This document shows positions 30,794-41,457 of a DNA stretch of 53,111 nt, one piece after another. The DNA lies in the NCBI RefSeq assembly GCF_028682455.1, contig NZ_JANHLD010000001.1, positions 2,190,001 to 2,243,111 of the forward strand. Direction: 5' to 3'. The translations under genes and the position numbers were made by a program. Below the pieces are notes generated by a model that was not told the DNA's origin, searched no databases, and worked only from the letters and a program-made list of their open reading frames with translations. Numbering within the stretch: the stretch's first letter is position 1; each line of letters starts with the position of its first letter. The DNA comes from Pseudomonas putida (lineage in GTDB: Bacteria; Pseudomonadota; Gammaproteobacteria; Pseudomonadales; Pseudomonadaceae).

Positions 30794-31618
30794 ATGGGCA
30801 CCCTTTCGGTCAACCAGAACAAACTGCAAAAACGCCTGCGTCGTCTCGCCGGCGAAGCCATCACCGACTTCAATATGATCGAGGACGGTGACAAGGTCAT
30901 GGTCTGCCTGTCCGGCGGCAAAGACAGCTACACCATGCTCGATGTTCTGCTGCACCTGCAGAAAGTGGCGCCGATCAAGTTCGAGATCGTCGCGGTGAAC
31001 ATGGACCAGAAGCAGCCAGGCTTCCCCGAGCACGTGCTGCCGGCGTACCTCGAATCGCTAGGCGTGCAGTACCACATCGTCGAGAAAGACACCTACTCGG
31101 TGGTCAAGGAGTTGATCCCGGAGGGCAAGACCACCTGCTCGCTGTGCTCGCGCCTGCGTCGTGGCACCCTGTACACCTTCGCCGACGAGATCGGTGCGAC
31201 CAAGATGGCACTGGGGCACCACCGTGACGACATCGTCGAGACTTTCTTCCTCAATATGTTCTTCAACGGCACCCTCAAGGCCATGCCGCCGAAGCTGCGC
31301 GCCGACGATGGCCGCAACGTGGTGATCCGCCCGCTGGCCTACTGCAGCGAGAAGGACATCCAGGCCTACTCGGACATGAAGGAATTCCCGATCATCCCGT
31401 GCAACCTCTGCGGCTCCCAGGAAAACCTGCAGCGCCAGGTGGTCAAGGACATGCTCGTGGAGTGGGAGCGCAAGACTCCGGGGCGTACCGAGAACATCTT
31501 CCGCGGCCTGCAGAACGTCGTACCCTCGCAGTTGGCTGACCGCAACCTGTTCGATTTCGTCAACCTGAAGATCGACGAGACCGCACCGCCGCGTTTTCTC
31601 GACGTGCTGAACATCTGA
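30794..31618 (+). CDS. ttcA: tRNA 2-thiocytidine(32) synthetase TtcA
   Basis: The 274-residue enzyme adds sulfur to C32 of certain tRNAs. It has the PP-loop ATP pyrophosphatase motif [10 protein letters not shown] near 40-49, the [10 protein letters not shown] pair near 116-125 and CNLCGSQ near 206-212, which hold the iron-sulfur cluster. The ATG at 30794 ([14 protein letters not shown]) gives the normal family length; a longer in-frame extension upstream has no similarity I recognise. It is followed after five bases by the glycosylase-like gene. Confidence 0.94.
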   Translation: MGTLSVNQNKLQKRLRRLAGEAITDFNMIEDGDKVMVCLSGGKDSYTMLDVLLHLQKVAPIKFEIVAVNMDQKQPGFPEHVLPAYLESLGVQYHIVEKDTYSVVKELIPEGKTTCSLCSRLRRGTLYTFADEIGATKMALGHHRDDIVETFFLNMFFNGTLKAMPPKLRADDGRNVVIRPLAYCSEKDIQAYSDMKEFPIIPCNLCGSQENLQRQVVKDMLVEWERKTPGRTENIFRGLQNVVPSQLADRNLFDFVNLKIDETAPPRFLDVLNI

Positions 31619-31623
31619 CCGGC

Positions 31624-32295
31624 ATGCGTGACTACCAATGGCTGCATGAGTATTGCCTGAACCGCTTCGGCTCGGCTGCCGCCCTGGAAGCGCACCTGCC
31701 CCAGGTGAAAACGCCTGAACAGTTGCGCGCCATCAGTGCCGACCGCTACCTCTCCACCCTGGCCCTGCGGGTGTTTCGCGCCGGGCTCAAGCACAGCCTG
31801 GTGGACGCCAAGTGGCCAGCCTTCGAGCAGGTGTTCTTCGGCTTCGATCCGCACAAAGTGGTGCTGATGGGCGCTGAGCACCTCGAGCGGCTGATGCAGG
31901 ACACGCGGATCATCCGCCACCTGGGCAAGCTCAAGAGCGTGCCGCGCAATGCGCAGATGATCCTTGACATCGAGAAGGCGCACGGAAGTTTCGGTGCCTT
32001 CATCGCCGACTGGCCGGTGACCGATATCGTTGGGCTGTGGAAATACCTGGCCAAGCATGGCAACCAGTTGGGTGGGCTGTCAGCGCCACGCTTTTTGCGC
32101 ATGGTGGGCAAGGACACGTTCATCCCCACCGATGACATGGCGGCAGCGCTGATTGCCCAGGACATCATCGACAAACCGCCGACCAGCCAGCGTGACCTGG
32201 CCCAGGTGCAGGCGGCGTTCAACCAGTGGCATGCCGAAAGTGGGCGGCCGTTGTGCCAGTTGTCGGTGATGTTGGCGCATACCGTCAATCATTGA
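31624..32295 (+). CDS. DNA-3-methyladenine glycosylase I-like protein
   Basis: The 223-residue protein resembles the Tag/HhH-GPD family of alkylated-base glycosylases. Supporting text is the helix-rich YLSTLALRVFRAGLKHSLVDAKW-type region (about residues 42-62, read in parts), RIIRHLGKLKSVPRNAQ near 99-115 and the GKDTFIPTDD segment near 164-173. It would remove 3-methyladenine from DNA if active. It probably shares a transcript with ttcA (five-base gap). The zinc-binding Cys/His set of E. coli Tag is not clearly conserved, so activity is uncertain. Confidence 0.75.
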   Translation: MRDYQWLHEYCLNRFGSAAALEAHLPQVKTPEQLRAISADRYLSTLALRVFRAGLKHSLVDAKWPAFEQVFFGFDPHKVVLMGAEHLERLMQDTRIIRHLGKLKSVPRNAQMILDIEKAHGSFGAFIADWPVTDIVGLWKYLAKHGNQLGGLSAPRFLRMVGKDTFIPTDDMAAALIAQDIIDKPPTSQRDLAQVQAAFNQWHAESGRPLCQLSVMLAHTVNH

Positions 32296-32300
32296 AAATC

Positions 32301-32332
32301 CATCGCGGGGCTTGTGGGCTTGCCCCGCGATG
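32301..32332. repeat. REP-derived inverted repeat
   Basis: CATCGCGGGGC and GCCCCGCGATG face each other with GTGGGCTT material between them. It looks like two REP tails brought together by an internal deletion and lies between converging genes, where it may also act as a terminator hairpin. Confidence 0.7.
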
Positions 32333-32340
32333 AATCCCGC

Positions 32341-33699
<1,359 letters not shown>

Positions 33700-33785
33700 G
33701 TTCGGGTCGCATCCAGCAGGGTGTGGCGGCTATTCTAACCGCAGCGACTTCGCATTTTGCTTGAATCTTCGAGAAGGATTGACCC

Positions 33786-34250
33786 ATGACAAGGCGTTTG
33801 GCAGCAGCACTGGCCATCACCGCGAGCCTGTTGCTCGGTGGTTGCGGTGCAGATTATGGCCTGGACCAGAACGGACAGACCGTGAAAGCCGAGCAGATCG
33901 ACGGGCACTGGCTGGTGCTCAACTACTGGGCTGAATGGTGTGGCCCGTGCCGTACCGAAATCCCTGAACTCAACGCCGCAGCCAAGCAATGGCAGGCCGA
34001 GGGCGTGAAGGTGCTCGGGGTGAACTTCGATGGCCTGCAGGGCGAGGAGCTGAAGAAGGCCAGTGAGGCACTGGGCATCGGCTTCACCGTGCTGGCCCAG
34101 GACCCGGCCGAGCGTTATGAGCTGCCGCGCAGTGAGGCGTTGCCGGTGACCTACATCATCGACGACAAGGGCAAGGTGCGTGAGCAGTTGATGGGCGAGC
34201 AGACGCTTGAAGGGTTGAACGAGAAGATCAAGGCGCTCAAGGGCGCGTGA
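33786..34250 (+). CDS. TlpA-like thioredoxin-fold lipoprotein
   Basis: The 154-residue precursor has a lipobox LLGGC (Cys20), placing the domain in the periplasm. The redox motif WCGPC is near residues 56-60 and the cis-Pro motif ALPVTYIID near 119-127. It should act as a membrane-anchored thiol-disulfide reductase, with cytochrome c or other envelope proteins as possible targets. It stands alone between a divergent operon and a REP pair. Confidence 0.9.
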   Translation: MTRRLAAALAITASLLLGGCGADYGLDQNGQTVKAEQIDGHWLVLNYWAEWCGPCRTEIPELNAAAKQWQAEGVKVLGVNFDGLQGEELKKASEALGIGFTVLAQDPAERYELPRSEALPVTYIIDDKGKVREQLMGEQTLEGLNEKIKALKGA

Positions 34251-34262
34251 TTGGAATTTCTG

Positions 34263-34314
34263 AGCGCGGGGCAAGCCCGCTCCTACAGATGTGGGAGCGG
34301 GCTTGCCCCGCGAT
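34263..34314. repeat. Inverted pair of complete REP elements (REPIN)
   Basis: GCGGGGCAAGCCCGCTCCTA and GGAGCGGGCTTGCCCCGCGA face each other across five bases. The pair lies between the converging lipoprotein and META-domain genes. Confidence 0.93.
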
Positions 34315-34318
34315 CGAT

Positions 34319-34723
34319 TCAGCCTTCTTCAGGCCAGAACCGCAGCGGTTTGCCCTCGGCAGGCCAGAAGCGCACCTGCTCGATCGGCGAGATGTCCCAG
34401 CGCTGGACGGTCTCGAGCGCCTGCAGGAAGCGCTTTTCCTGCTCCATCAGCGCCGGCGCGCAGAGTTTGCGGGTGCTGCCGACCTTGCCGAAGGTGAGCT
34501 TGTCGCCGTCAAGCTGGTAAGGCGCGAACCAGTGGTTGCAGCCGCCATTGCCATAGGCACGCCCATCCGCCGCTAGCGTCAGGGTCAGGTGGCTGTAGTC
34601 CATCAGCGGGCGCTCGCCAATCCACTCCAGCAAGTAGCTGCGTTCCTGTTCAAGCTTCATCGGCTCAGCAGCACAGCCCAGCAGGGCCGTGCCGATCAGG
34701 GCTGAGAGCAACAGCGTTTTCAC
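34319..34723 (-). CDS. META-domain lipoprotein
   Basis: The 134-residue precursor has a lipobox LLGCA (Cys17 region) and a META/HslJ-like domain with LTLAADGRAYGNGGCNHWF near 48-66, where G-GGCN is the domain signature. HslJ-type proteins are envelope stress proteins of unclear mechanism. The GTG at 34723 overlaps the stop of the upstream gene (GTGA), so the two are coupled. The sequence ends with two similar RFWP repeats (VRFWPAEGKP and LRFWPEEG). Confidence 0.83.
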   Translation of the reverse strand: MKTLLLSALIGTALLGCAAEPMKLEQERSYLLEWIGERPLMDYSHLTLTLAADGRAYGNGGCNHWFAPYQLDGDKLTFGKVGSTRKLCAPALMEQEKRFLQALETVQRWDISPIEQVRFWPAEGKPLRFWPEEG

Positions 34724-35157
34724 TGGGCCGTCTCCTTGCATTTCGGGCACAGGTGTTTGTCGCCACGGCTGGTCCAGCCCAGCTCGGCGATGCGCGCGCT
34801 GGCGGCGGGCTGCAAGGCTTTCTTGCCAAGCTTGGCGTCGACGGCGAACTCGAAGTCGAGGCTGGCCTGGCAGCTGTCGCAGTTCACTTGCCACTGGTGT
34901 ATCGCCAGTTCGCCGAACACCGGGCCGCTGGCCACCGCGACCCATTGACCGGTCGGGTTGATCAGGTGGCGCACGGTCTCGACGGTCAGGCGCATGCACA
35001 GGTCCTTGCTGCCCTTGAGGGTCACCAGCAGGACGTCGCTCTTCTGGATCGAGCCGCCATTACCGGTCACCTGGTAGCGACCCGGCACCAGGGCGCGGCA
35101 TTCGATCAGGGTGTGTTGCGGGTTAAACAGGTTGTAGCGGAAATCGTGTTCGACCAT
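34720..35157 (-). CDS. Zinc-ribbon-like protein of unknown function
   Basis: The 145-residue protein has two CxxC pairs, CDSC near residue 97 and CPKC near 138, which could bind one zinc ion. The N-terminal half is beta-rich (CRALVPGRYQVTGNGGSIQK). The ATG at 35157 follows GGAGGACCC. It has no signal peptide or membrane segment. It is coupled to the META lipoprotein gene by GTGA. I do not recognise the family. Confidence 0.75.
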   Translation of the reverse strand: MVEHDFRYNLFNPQHTLIECRALVPGRYQVTGNGGSIQKSDVLLVTLKGSKDLCMRLTVETVRHLINPTGQWVAVASGPVFGELAIHQWQVNCDSCQASLDFEFAVDAKLGKKALQPAASARIAELGWTSRGDKHLCPKCKETAQ

Positions 35158-35188
35158 GGGTCCTCCAAATCTGCCGCGTATCCTAGCA

Positions 35189-36178
35189 TCAACCCTCGAC
35201 CAAGTTTTGCGCTTTGCCTGCCGCCCAGCGGGTAATGTTCTCCAGCGTTGTCGCGGCAATCGCTGCCAGCGCCTCGCGGGTGAGAAACGCCTGGTGGGCG
35301 GTGACGATCACGTTGGGGAAGGTCAGCAAACGCGCGAGCACGTCATCCTGCAGCGGCTGGTCGGAGCGGTCCTCGAAAAACAGCTGGGCTTCTTCTTCAT
35401 AGACATCCAGGCCCAGGTAGCCCAACTGGCCGTCCTTCAAGGCCTCGATCAGTGCCGGAGTGTCGATCAGCGCGCCGCGGCCGGTGTTGATCAGCATGGC
35501 GCCAGGTTGCAGGCCGGCCAGGCTCTGCGGGTTGATCAGGTGGCGGGTGTGTTCGGTCAGCGGGCAGTGCAGGCTGATGATCTGCGCCTGGCGCAGCAGT
35601 TCCGGCAATTCCAGGTAGCGCGCCCCCAGGGCCAGCAACTCGGGGTTGGGGTAGGGGTCGTAGGCCAGCAACTGACAACCGAATCCGGCCATGATACGGG
35701 CAAAGGCAGCGCCGATCTGGCCGGTGCCGACTACGCCGACGGTCTTGCCGTGCAGGTCGAAGCCTGTCAGCCCGTGCAGGCTGAAGTTGCCTTCGCGGGT
35801 GCGGTTGTAGGCCCGGTGCAGACGTCGATTGAGCGCCAGGATCAGCGCCACCGCATGTTCGGCGACCGCATGCGGGGAGTAGGCCGGCACCCGTACCACG
35901 GCAAGGCCCAGGCGTTTTGCCGCGGTCAGGTCGACATGGTTGAACCCCGCCGAGCGCAGGGCGATCAAGCGCGTACCACCGGCCGCCAGGCGTTCGAGCA
36001 CCGGGGCGCTGAGATCGTCATTGATAAAGGCGCAGACCACGTCGTGGCCGTTGGCCAGGGCTGCGGTGTCTTCGGTCAGGCGGGTGGGTTGAAAATGCAG
36101 CTCAAGCCCATCGCCTGCCGGGGCCTGGCTGAAGCTGTCCTGATCGTAGGACTGGCTGCTGAAAAACAATACGCGCAT
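35189..36178 (-). CDS. ldhA: D-lactate dehydrogenase (2-hydroxyacid dehydrogenase family)
   Basis: The 329-residue enzyme has the NAD-binding GVVGTGQIGAAFARI near 147-161, the catalytic Arg in NTGRGALID near 232-240, Glu in DVYEEE near 258-263 and a catalytic His in AHQAFLTREA near 295-304. ALRSAGFNHVD near 72-82 is typical of fermentative D-LDHs. It interconverts pyruvate and D-lactate. It lies between gacS and the zinc-ribbon gene on the same strand. Confidence 0.92.
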   Translation of the reverse strand: MRVLFFSSQSYDQDSFSQAPAGDGLELHFQPTRLTEDTAALANGHDVVCAFINDDLSAPVLERLAAGGTRLIALRSAGFNHVDLTAAKRLGLAVVRVPAYSPHAVAEHAVALILALNRRLHRAYNRTREGNFSLHGLTGFDLHGKTVGVVGTGQIGAAFARIMAGFGCQLLAYDPYPNPELLALGARYLELPELLRQAQIISLHCPLTEHTRHLINPQSLAGLQPGAMLINTGRGALIDTPALIEALKDGQLGYLGLDVYEEEAQLFFEDRSDQPLQDDVLARLLTFPNVIVTAHQAFLTREALAAIAATTLENITRWAAGKAQNLVEG

Positions 36179-36254
36179 GGGATCTTCCTGAATCGGTTGG
36201 CGGAGAGTCTAACCACCGGGCAAGGCCAGGGCCTTGCCTCAGGTCAGCCAGGGG

Positions 36255-39005
36255 TCAAGCGCTCAGGCGTGCCTGGGCGGTGAGGCGGGTGATGGCCCGG
36301 TCCAGCTCGTCCAGGGCGCGCAGCGCTTCGGGGTCATCCTGCTTGAGCAGAGTTTCGCTGCGTTGGCAGGCCGCTCGCAGTTGTGGCACGCCGCAGTAGC
36401 GCGAGGCGCCGTTGAGCCGATGCACACGCTCGATCATGCCGTTACGGTCTGCCGCATCACGCGCTGCGCGAATCGCTTCGCGGTCGGACTCCAGCGACGC
36501 CAGCAGCATGGCCAGCATGTCGGCGGCCAGGTCCGGCTTGCCAGCGGCCAGGCGCAGGCCTTCTTCCGGGTCGAGGACCTTCAGTTCGTTGCTGTTGGGC
36601 GCACGCTCCTGCAGGCGCTCATGCTGCAACGCCCCAAGGGTCTGTCCTGTCCATTTGAGCACCACCTGGGCCAGTTGGCGCTCGCTGATCGGCTTGGTCA
36701 GATAGTCGTCCATGCCGCTGTGCAACAAGGCCCGCTTTTCATTGGCCATCGCGTGGGCGGTGAGGGCGACGATAGGCAGCGCAGGACCGCTCTGGCTGGC
36801 TTCCCACTGGCGGATCTGCTCGGTGCATTCGCGACCATCCATGCCAGGCATCTGTACATCCATCAGCACCAGGTCGAAGCGTTCGTCCTGTACCGCCTGG
36901 ACTGCGGCGTAGCCGCTGTCGACCGCCAGCACCTCGGCACCCAGGTCCTCGAGCAGGGTTTGCACCAGCAGCAGGTTGGCCGGGTTGTCGTCCACGCACA
37001 GCACTTTGGGCAATGGCTGGTTGCTGCTGACCTTGATCTCGTGGCTGCGCCGCGGCTGGACCAGTTCCACCAGGGCCCGGCGCAGCTTGCGCGTGCAGGC
37101 GGGCTTGGCCTGCAACTGACTGTGGGCATTGGGCAGGTAAGGATGGTAGAGCGCCTGTTCAGTGGTCGGGCACAGCACCAGCGCCTGGCAATCCAGGCGC
37201 TCAAGTTGCGCGATGTACTGGCCGAGGCGCTCCGGCGACACACTGTCCAGGTTCACCCCGAGTACCGCCAGGGTGAACGGTTGTCCGGCCATGCGGGCGT
37301 TGGCCACCGCATGCAACAGCGGGTCGATGGATATGAAGGTGCTGACGTTCAGGCCGCAATCTTCCAGTTGATGCACCAGTGCCTGGCGGGCCAGTTCGTG
37401 CGCATCGACAATCGCCACCCGGCGTTCGAGCAGCGGTTGCAGCGGCATGTCCTCGGCGTCGTCGCGGGCCTTGGGCAGGCGCAGGCTGATCCAGAACTGC
37501 GAACCTTCCCCCGGCGTGCTGTCGACGCCGATTTCCCCGCCCATCTGCTCGATCAGGCGCTTGGAAATCACCAGCCCCAGGCCGGTCCCCCCGGGCTGGC
37601 GAGACAACGAGTTGTCAGCCTGGCTGAAAGCCTGGAACAGCGCCCGTACATCCTGGCTGGAAAGGCCGATACCGGTGTCCTGGACGCTGATGCGCAACTG
37701 AACGTTGTCGTCATGTTCTTCTTCGAGCATGGCCCGGGCAACGATGGTGCCTTCGCGGGTGAACTTGATGGCATTACTGATCAGGTTGGTCAGGATCTGC
37801 TTCAGGCGCAGCGGGTCGCCGACCAGTGACAGCGGCGTATCGCGGTACACCAGGCTGACCAGCTCCAGTTGCTTGGCGTGGGCGGCTGGCGCGAGGATGG
37901 TCAAGGTGTCCTGGATCAGGTCGCGCAGGTTGAACGGAATACTGTCGAGCACCAGCTTGCCGGCTTCGATCTTGGAGAAGTCGAGGATCTCGTTGATGAT
38001 CCCCAGCAGGCTGCCGGCGGACTTTTCGATGGTGCCCAGGTAGTCGAGTTGGCGCGGGGTCAGGTCGCTCTTTTGCAACAGGTGGGTAAAGCCTAGGATG
38101 CCATTGAGCGGTGTACGGATCTCGTGGCTCATGTTGGCGAGGAACTCGGACTTGATCCGGCTGGCCTCCAGGGCCTCCTTGCGCGCCATGTCCAGCTCGA
38201 TGTTCTGGATCTCGATGGTCTCCAGGTTCTGGCGCACGTCTTCGGTGGCTTGGTCGATGCTGTGCTGCAGCTCTTCATGGGCGTTGTGCAGGGTTTCGGC
38301 CATGCGGTTGATGCCTGCGGCCAGCTCGTCGAGCTCGTAGCTGCCCATCGGCGGCAGGCGTTCTTCCAGGTTGCCGTCCTTGAGTTGGGTCACGGCATGC
38401 TTGATCTGGCTGATCGGGTCATTGATCGTGCGGCACATGCGCATGGCCAGAAGCGTGGTCGCCAACAGCCCGAAGAAAATCAGCAGCAGGGTGGTGAACA
38501 GGCTGCGGTAGCCGCGCAGCAGGGTGCCATCGTGGGACAGCTCGATTTCCACCCAGCCCAGCAACTTGTCGGCTTCGCCGGGAGCATGTTCGCCGGCAAG
38601 GTCGCGGTGGTAGCCGAATACTGGCAACAGGTAGCGGGTCGCGTCATTGCCGCTGCGCTGCAGCAACTGTGTGCCGCCTCCGGCCGGGGCCTGGTTGAGC
38701 ATGGAGGGGCCCGCGTGGGCGAAGTTGTTGCGATCCGGGCCAAGAAACGCCACGGCACGCACGTCAGTCTGCTCCAGGGTCTGGGCGGCAATGTGTTCCA
38801 GCTGGGCAGCGTCGTGGCGAGCCAGTGCCGGGGCTACCAGCGGCGCCAGGTGTTCGGCAATCATCTTGCCGCGTTGCAGCAGTTGGGTTTGCAGCTCGCT
38901 TTGCTGCAGCCAGGTGAAATAGCTACCCAGGACCAACGCCATCAGGCTGGCGGGTAACAAGGCAAGCAGCAGCACGCGGCTTCGGATTCCCAAACGATTC
39001 AGCAC
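36255..39005 (-). CDS. gacS: Hybrid sensor kinase GacS (BarA family)
   Basis: The 916-residue protein has a first membrane helix near residues 8-28, a periplasmic sensor, a second helix near 168-188, a HAMP domain, the phospho-accepting H294 in [13 protein letters not shown], an ATPase domain with DTGIGLSS and [10 protein letters not shown], a receiver with [13 protein letters not shown] and a C-terminal HPt domain with [11 protein letters not shown]. This order defines GacS, master activator of the GacA/Rsm pathway for secondary metabolism and biofilm control. The GTG at 39005 has AGGAG upstream and gives the family N-terminus LNRLGIRSR; an upstream in-frame TTG is rejected. gacA is not in this window. 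Confidence 0.95.
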   Translation of the reverse strand: MLNRLGIRSRVLLLALLPASLMALVLGSYFTWLQQSELQTQLLQRGKMIAEHLAPLVAPALARHDAAQLEHIAAQTLEQTDVRAVAFLGPDRNNFAHAGPSMLNQAPAGGGTQLLQRSGNDATRYLLPVFGYHRDLAGEHAPGEADKLLGWVEIELSHDGTLLRGYRSLFTTLLLIFFGLLATTLLAMRMCRTINDPISQIKHAVTQLKDGNLEERLPPMGSYELDELAAGINRMAETLHNAHEELQHSIDQATEDVRQNLETIEIQNIELDMARKEALEASRIKSEFLANMSHEIRTPLNGILGFTHLLQKSDLTPRQLDYLGTIEKSAGSLLGIINEILDFSKIEAGKLVLDSIPFNLRDLIQDTLTILAPAAHAKQLELVSLVYRDTPLSLVGDPLRLKQILTNLISNAIKFTREGTIVARAMLEEEHDDNVQLRISVQDTGIGLSSQDVRALFQAFSQADNSLSRQPGGTGLGLVISKRLIEQMGGEIGVDSTPGEGSQFWISLRLPKARDDAEDMPLQPLLERRVAIVDAHELARQALVHQLEDCGLNVSTFISIDPLLHAVANARMAGQPFTLAVLGVNLDSVSPERLGQYIAQLERLDCQALVLCPTTEQALYHPYLPNAHSQLQAKPACTRKLRRALVELVQPRRSHEIKVSSNQPLPKVLCVDDNPANLLLVQTLLEDLGAEVLAVDSGYAAVQAVQDERFDLVLMDVQMPGMDGRECTEQIRQWEASQSGPALPIVALTAHAMANEKRALLHSGMDDYLTKPISERQLAQVVLKWTGQTLGALQHERLQERAPNSNELKVLDPEEGLRLAAGKPDLAADMLAMLLASLESDREAIRAARDAADRNGMIERVHRLNGASRYCGVPQLRAACQRSETLLKQDDPEALRALDELDRAITRLTAQARLSA

Positions 39006-39220
39006 GCGACTCTCCTGTGCCCGGCAGTTGCTGTAAGCCCCGCCAGACGTAGCTGACAGACCAAGTCGGAAAAGTACCGCGCCTTTCACAGCAATGCACT
39101 CATTTGTATCTACTTTTGACGTAGTTGGTGTCACAGGGCTTTGTACATCAACAGTTACAGGTTGCCTGGCGGAAGCAATTACCCAATAATCGCGTGATTG
39201 AGAATCGCTAGCACCCGCCA

Positions 39221-39937
39221 ATGAATCCCGTAGCCATTAACGCTTCCAACATTCTTGCCATCGAGGACGATCCCGTCCTGGGGGCCCATTTGCACGAAGA
39301 ACTGCAGCGTGGCGGCTTCACCGTCACCTGGTGCAAGAACGGTCGCGAAGGGTTGGACATGGCGCGCGGCTCACGTTTCGATGTGGTCCTGATGGACATC
39401 CTGCTGCCCGGGTTGAACGGCCTTGATGTACTGGCGAAATTGCGCGAAAGCACCTCGATTCCGGTAATACTGATGTCTGCCCTGGGAGCCGAGGCTGACC
39501 GCATCACCGGGTTCCAGCGCGGCGCCGACGACTACTTGCCCAAACCGTTCAGCATGGCCGAGCTCAAGGTGCGGATCGAAGCCATTCTGCGCCGGGTGGC
39601 GCTGGAGCGTCTCCGCCTGCAACCGGCCACGCCCGCCACCGGAGAGCTGCAATTCGACGAGCAGGCCAGCGATGTGTGCTGGGGGGAGCAATGGGCCGGG
39701 CTGACGCTGAGCGAGTACCGCCTGCTCGACATCCTGCACCGCAGTGATGAAGAGGTGCTGAGCAAGGCCTTCCTTTATCAGCAGGTCTTGCAGCGCGGTT
39801 ATTCCCGGCACGACCGCAGCCTGGACATGCATGTGAGCCAGATCCGCCGCAAGCTCAAGGCCATCGGCTACCAGGAGCGGGAAGTCCGCACCGTCTGGGG
39901 CAAAGGCTATGTGCTCAGCGCCAGCGAGGTCAGCTGA
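39221..39937 (+). CDS. OmpR-family response regulator
   Basis: The 238-residue protein has a receiver domain with IEDD at 14-17, phospho-acceptor D59 in VLMDILLPG and Lys in LPKPFSMAE, followed by a winged-helix domain (about 140-235). It diverges from gacS with 215 bp between, in which no clear promoter was recognised. It is followed after one base by its kinase, so the pair is translationally linked. Target genes are unknown. Confidence 0.9.
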   Translation: MNPVAINASNILAIEDDPVLGAHLHEELQRGGFTVTWCKNGREGLDMARGSRFDVVLMDILLPGLNGLDVLAKLRESTSIPVILMSALGAEADRITGFQRGADDYLPKPFSMAELKVRIEAILRRVALERLRLQPATPATGELQFDEQASDVCWGEQWAGLTLSEYRLLDILHRSDEEVLSKAFLYQQVLQRGYSRHDRSLDMHVSQIRRKLKAIGYQEREVRTVWGKGYVLSASEVS

Positions 39938-39938
39938 G

Positions 39939-41363
39939 GTGCCCAACCGTCATTCATTGTTCTGGAAGCTGGCAATTCTGCTGGTCTGCTTCTGCTTGCT
40001 GATGATCGGCCTGAGCTGGACCTGGGGCCGGCACATGGAGACCCAGAACGCCTATTTGTCCGATGAAGCCAGGGCCATCCTCACAGGCTATGCCGGCGAA
40101 GCCGAGCAGGCCTGGGCGCGGGGTGGGCGCCAAGGGGTCGATGATTGGCTGGCGGCCATGGCCGCCAAGGAATCGACCTGGATGGCGGTGGTCGGCCCTG
40201 ATCTGCAGTCGTTGAGCAGCACGCCGTTGACGCCTGATCAAAGTCGCAAGATGACTTTCCTGCGCGGTATCGATTGGCCTGTGAGTCGACGGGTAACCGG
40301 CCTGCCGTGGATGCGCCTGCCTTTTGTGCAGCATCCGGAGCAGGGGCTTCTGGTCATCGAATTGCCGCAGCGTTTGCTGCCGGGCCAGTACCGCTTGCTC
40401 TGGCAGGTAATGACCAACGGCATCATTCCCGGGCTGTTCACCCTGCTGTTTTGCGTGGGCCTGTACCGCATGCTGATCATGCCGCTGATCCAGTTGCGCG
40501 AGCAGGCCAATGCCTGGCGTGCCGACCAACTCTCGGCACGGGTGGCCAGCAGCACGACCAGCCGCCAGGACGAACTGGGCGAACTGGGCCGGGCCTTCGA
40601 TGACATGGCCGAGCGCCTGCAGGGCACCGTGGCCCTTCAGCAACAACTGTTGCGCGACCTCTCCCATGAGCTGCGCACCCCGTTGAGTCGCCTGCGCGTG
40701 GCCTGCGAGGGGCAGGGCGATGCCGAGCAGTTGCGTGAGCGCCTGGGCCGTGAAGTCGACTGCATGCAGCGCCTGGTCGAGGATGCCCTGCAGCTTGCCT
40801 GGCTCGATACCGAGCGGACGCCGCCGAGCAAGGAGCCGATCCAGGTCCAGGCCTTGTGGGAAATGCTTGCCGAAGACGCCTGCTTCGAAAGTACCTGGCC
40901 TGCCAAGCAATTGCATTGCGCCCTGGATGCATCCTGCTGGGTAGAGGGCAATCTCAACAGCCTGGCCCAGGCCTTCGAGAATATTTTGCGCAACGCCATT
41001 CGCCATTCACCGGCCAACGGCGTGATCCGCCTGGACGGTCGTCTTCAGGGCGATCACTGGCTGCTCTGGCTTGAAGACCACGGCGGCGGGGTGGCCGAGG
41101 CGGATCTGGAGCGAATCTTTGCGCCTTTCACCCGGCTGGATGGTTCGCGCCCCGGGAACGGTGGCTTTGGCCTCGGCCTGAGCATCGCCCGTAACGCCAT
41201 CGTTCGCCAGGGCGGACGGCTCTGGGCGCAGAACACCGGGCAGGGATTGCGCTTGAATATCCTTTTGCCAGTAGGTGCGGGCTTGCCCCGAGACCAGCGC
41301 CCCACCGCGCTTTCGCTGGCAGGGCAAGTCGAACCGTCGCACCGCCGCGCCTGCAGCTTATAG
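39939..41363 (+). CDS. Sensor histidine kinase with a REP-derived C-terminal tail
   Basis: The 474-residue kinase starts at a GTG one base after the regulator stop. It has a helix near residues 8-28, a short periplasmic sensor, a second helix near 165-185, a HAMP segment, the phospho-accepting His in DLSHELRTPLSRL near residue 246 and an ATPase domain with EDHGGGV and GGFGLGLSIARN. The conserved domain ends near NILLP (about residue 445). The remaining residues, beginning VGAGLPRDQRP, are read through a REP element that has extended the reading frame. Confidence 0.9.
   Translation: MPNRHSLFWKLAILLVCFCLLMIGLSWTWGRHMETQNAYLSDEARAILTGYAGEAEQAWARGGRQGVDDWLAAMAAKESTWMAVVGPDLQSLSSTPLTPDQSRKMTFLRGIDWPVSRRVTGLPWMRLPFVQHPEQGLLVIELPQRLLPGQYRLLWQVMTNGIIPGLFTLLFCVGLYRMLIMPLIQLREQANAWRADQLSARVASSTTSRQDELGELGRAFDDMAERLQGTVALQQQLLRDLSHELRTPLSRLRVACEGQGDAEQLRERLGREVDCMQRLVEDALQLAWLDTERTPPSKEPIQVQALWEMLAEDACFESTWPAKQLHCALDASCWVEGNLNSLAQAFENILRNAIRHSPANGVIRLDGRLQGDHWLLWLEDHGGGVAEADLERIFAPFTRLDGSRPGNGGFGLGLSIARNAIVRQGGRLWAQNTGQGLRLNILLPVGAGLPRDQRPTALSLAGQVEPSHRRACSL
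41271..41293 (+). repeat. REP element inside the 3' end of the kinase gene
   Basis: GTAGGTGCGGGCTTGCCCCG matches the REP consensus with one change and is translated as VGAGLPR in the kinase frame. Confidence 0.85.
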
Positions 41364-41376
41364 CTGGGAGCTATAA
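41358..41376. other. Inverted repeat over the kinase stop codon
   Basis: TTATAGCT, GGG and AGCTATAA form a perfect 8-bp stem with a three-base loop; the TAG in the left arm is the kinase stop. No T-run follows. It may be a protein-binding dyad or an mRNA 3' hairpin upstream of cysM. Confidence 0.5.
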
Positions 41377-41457
41377 CACCAACACATTGCGTGATATGGG
41401 CAAAACCGGTTTGCCGGTATGATAGGCGCCCCCGCAGTCTGGATTGCGAACTAAGCC

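Noticed and set aside
39006..39221. Longer gacS starting at an upstream TTG
   Set aside because: The extension has no similarity to GacS, and the GTG at 39005 has a good Shine-Dalgarno site and gives the known N-terminus.
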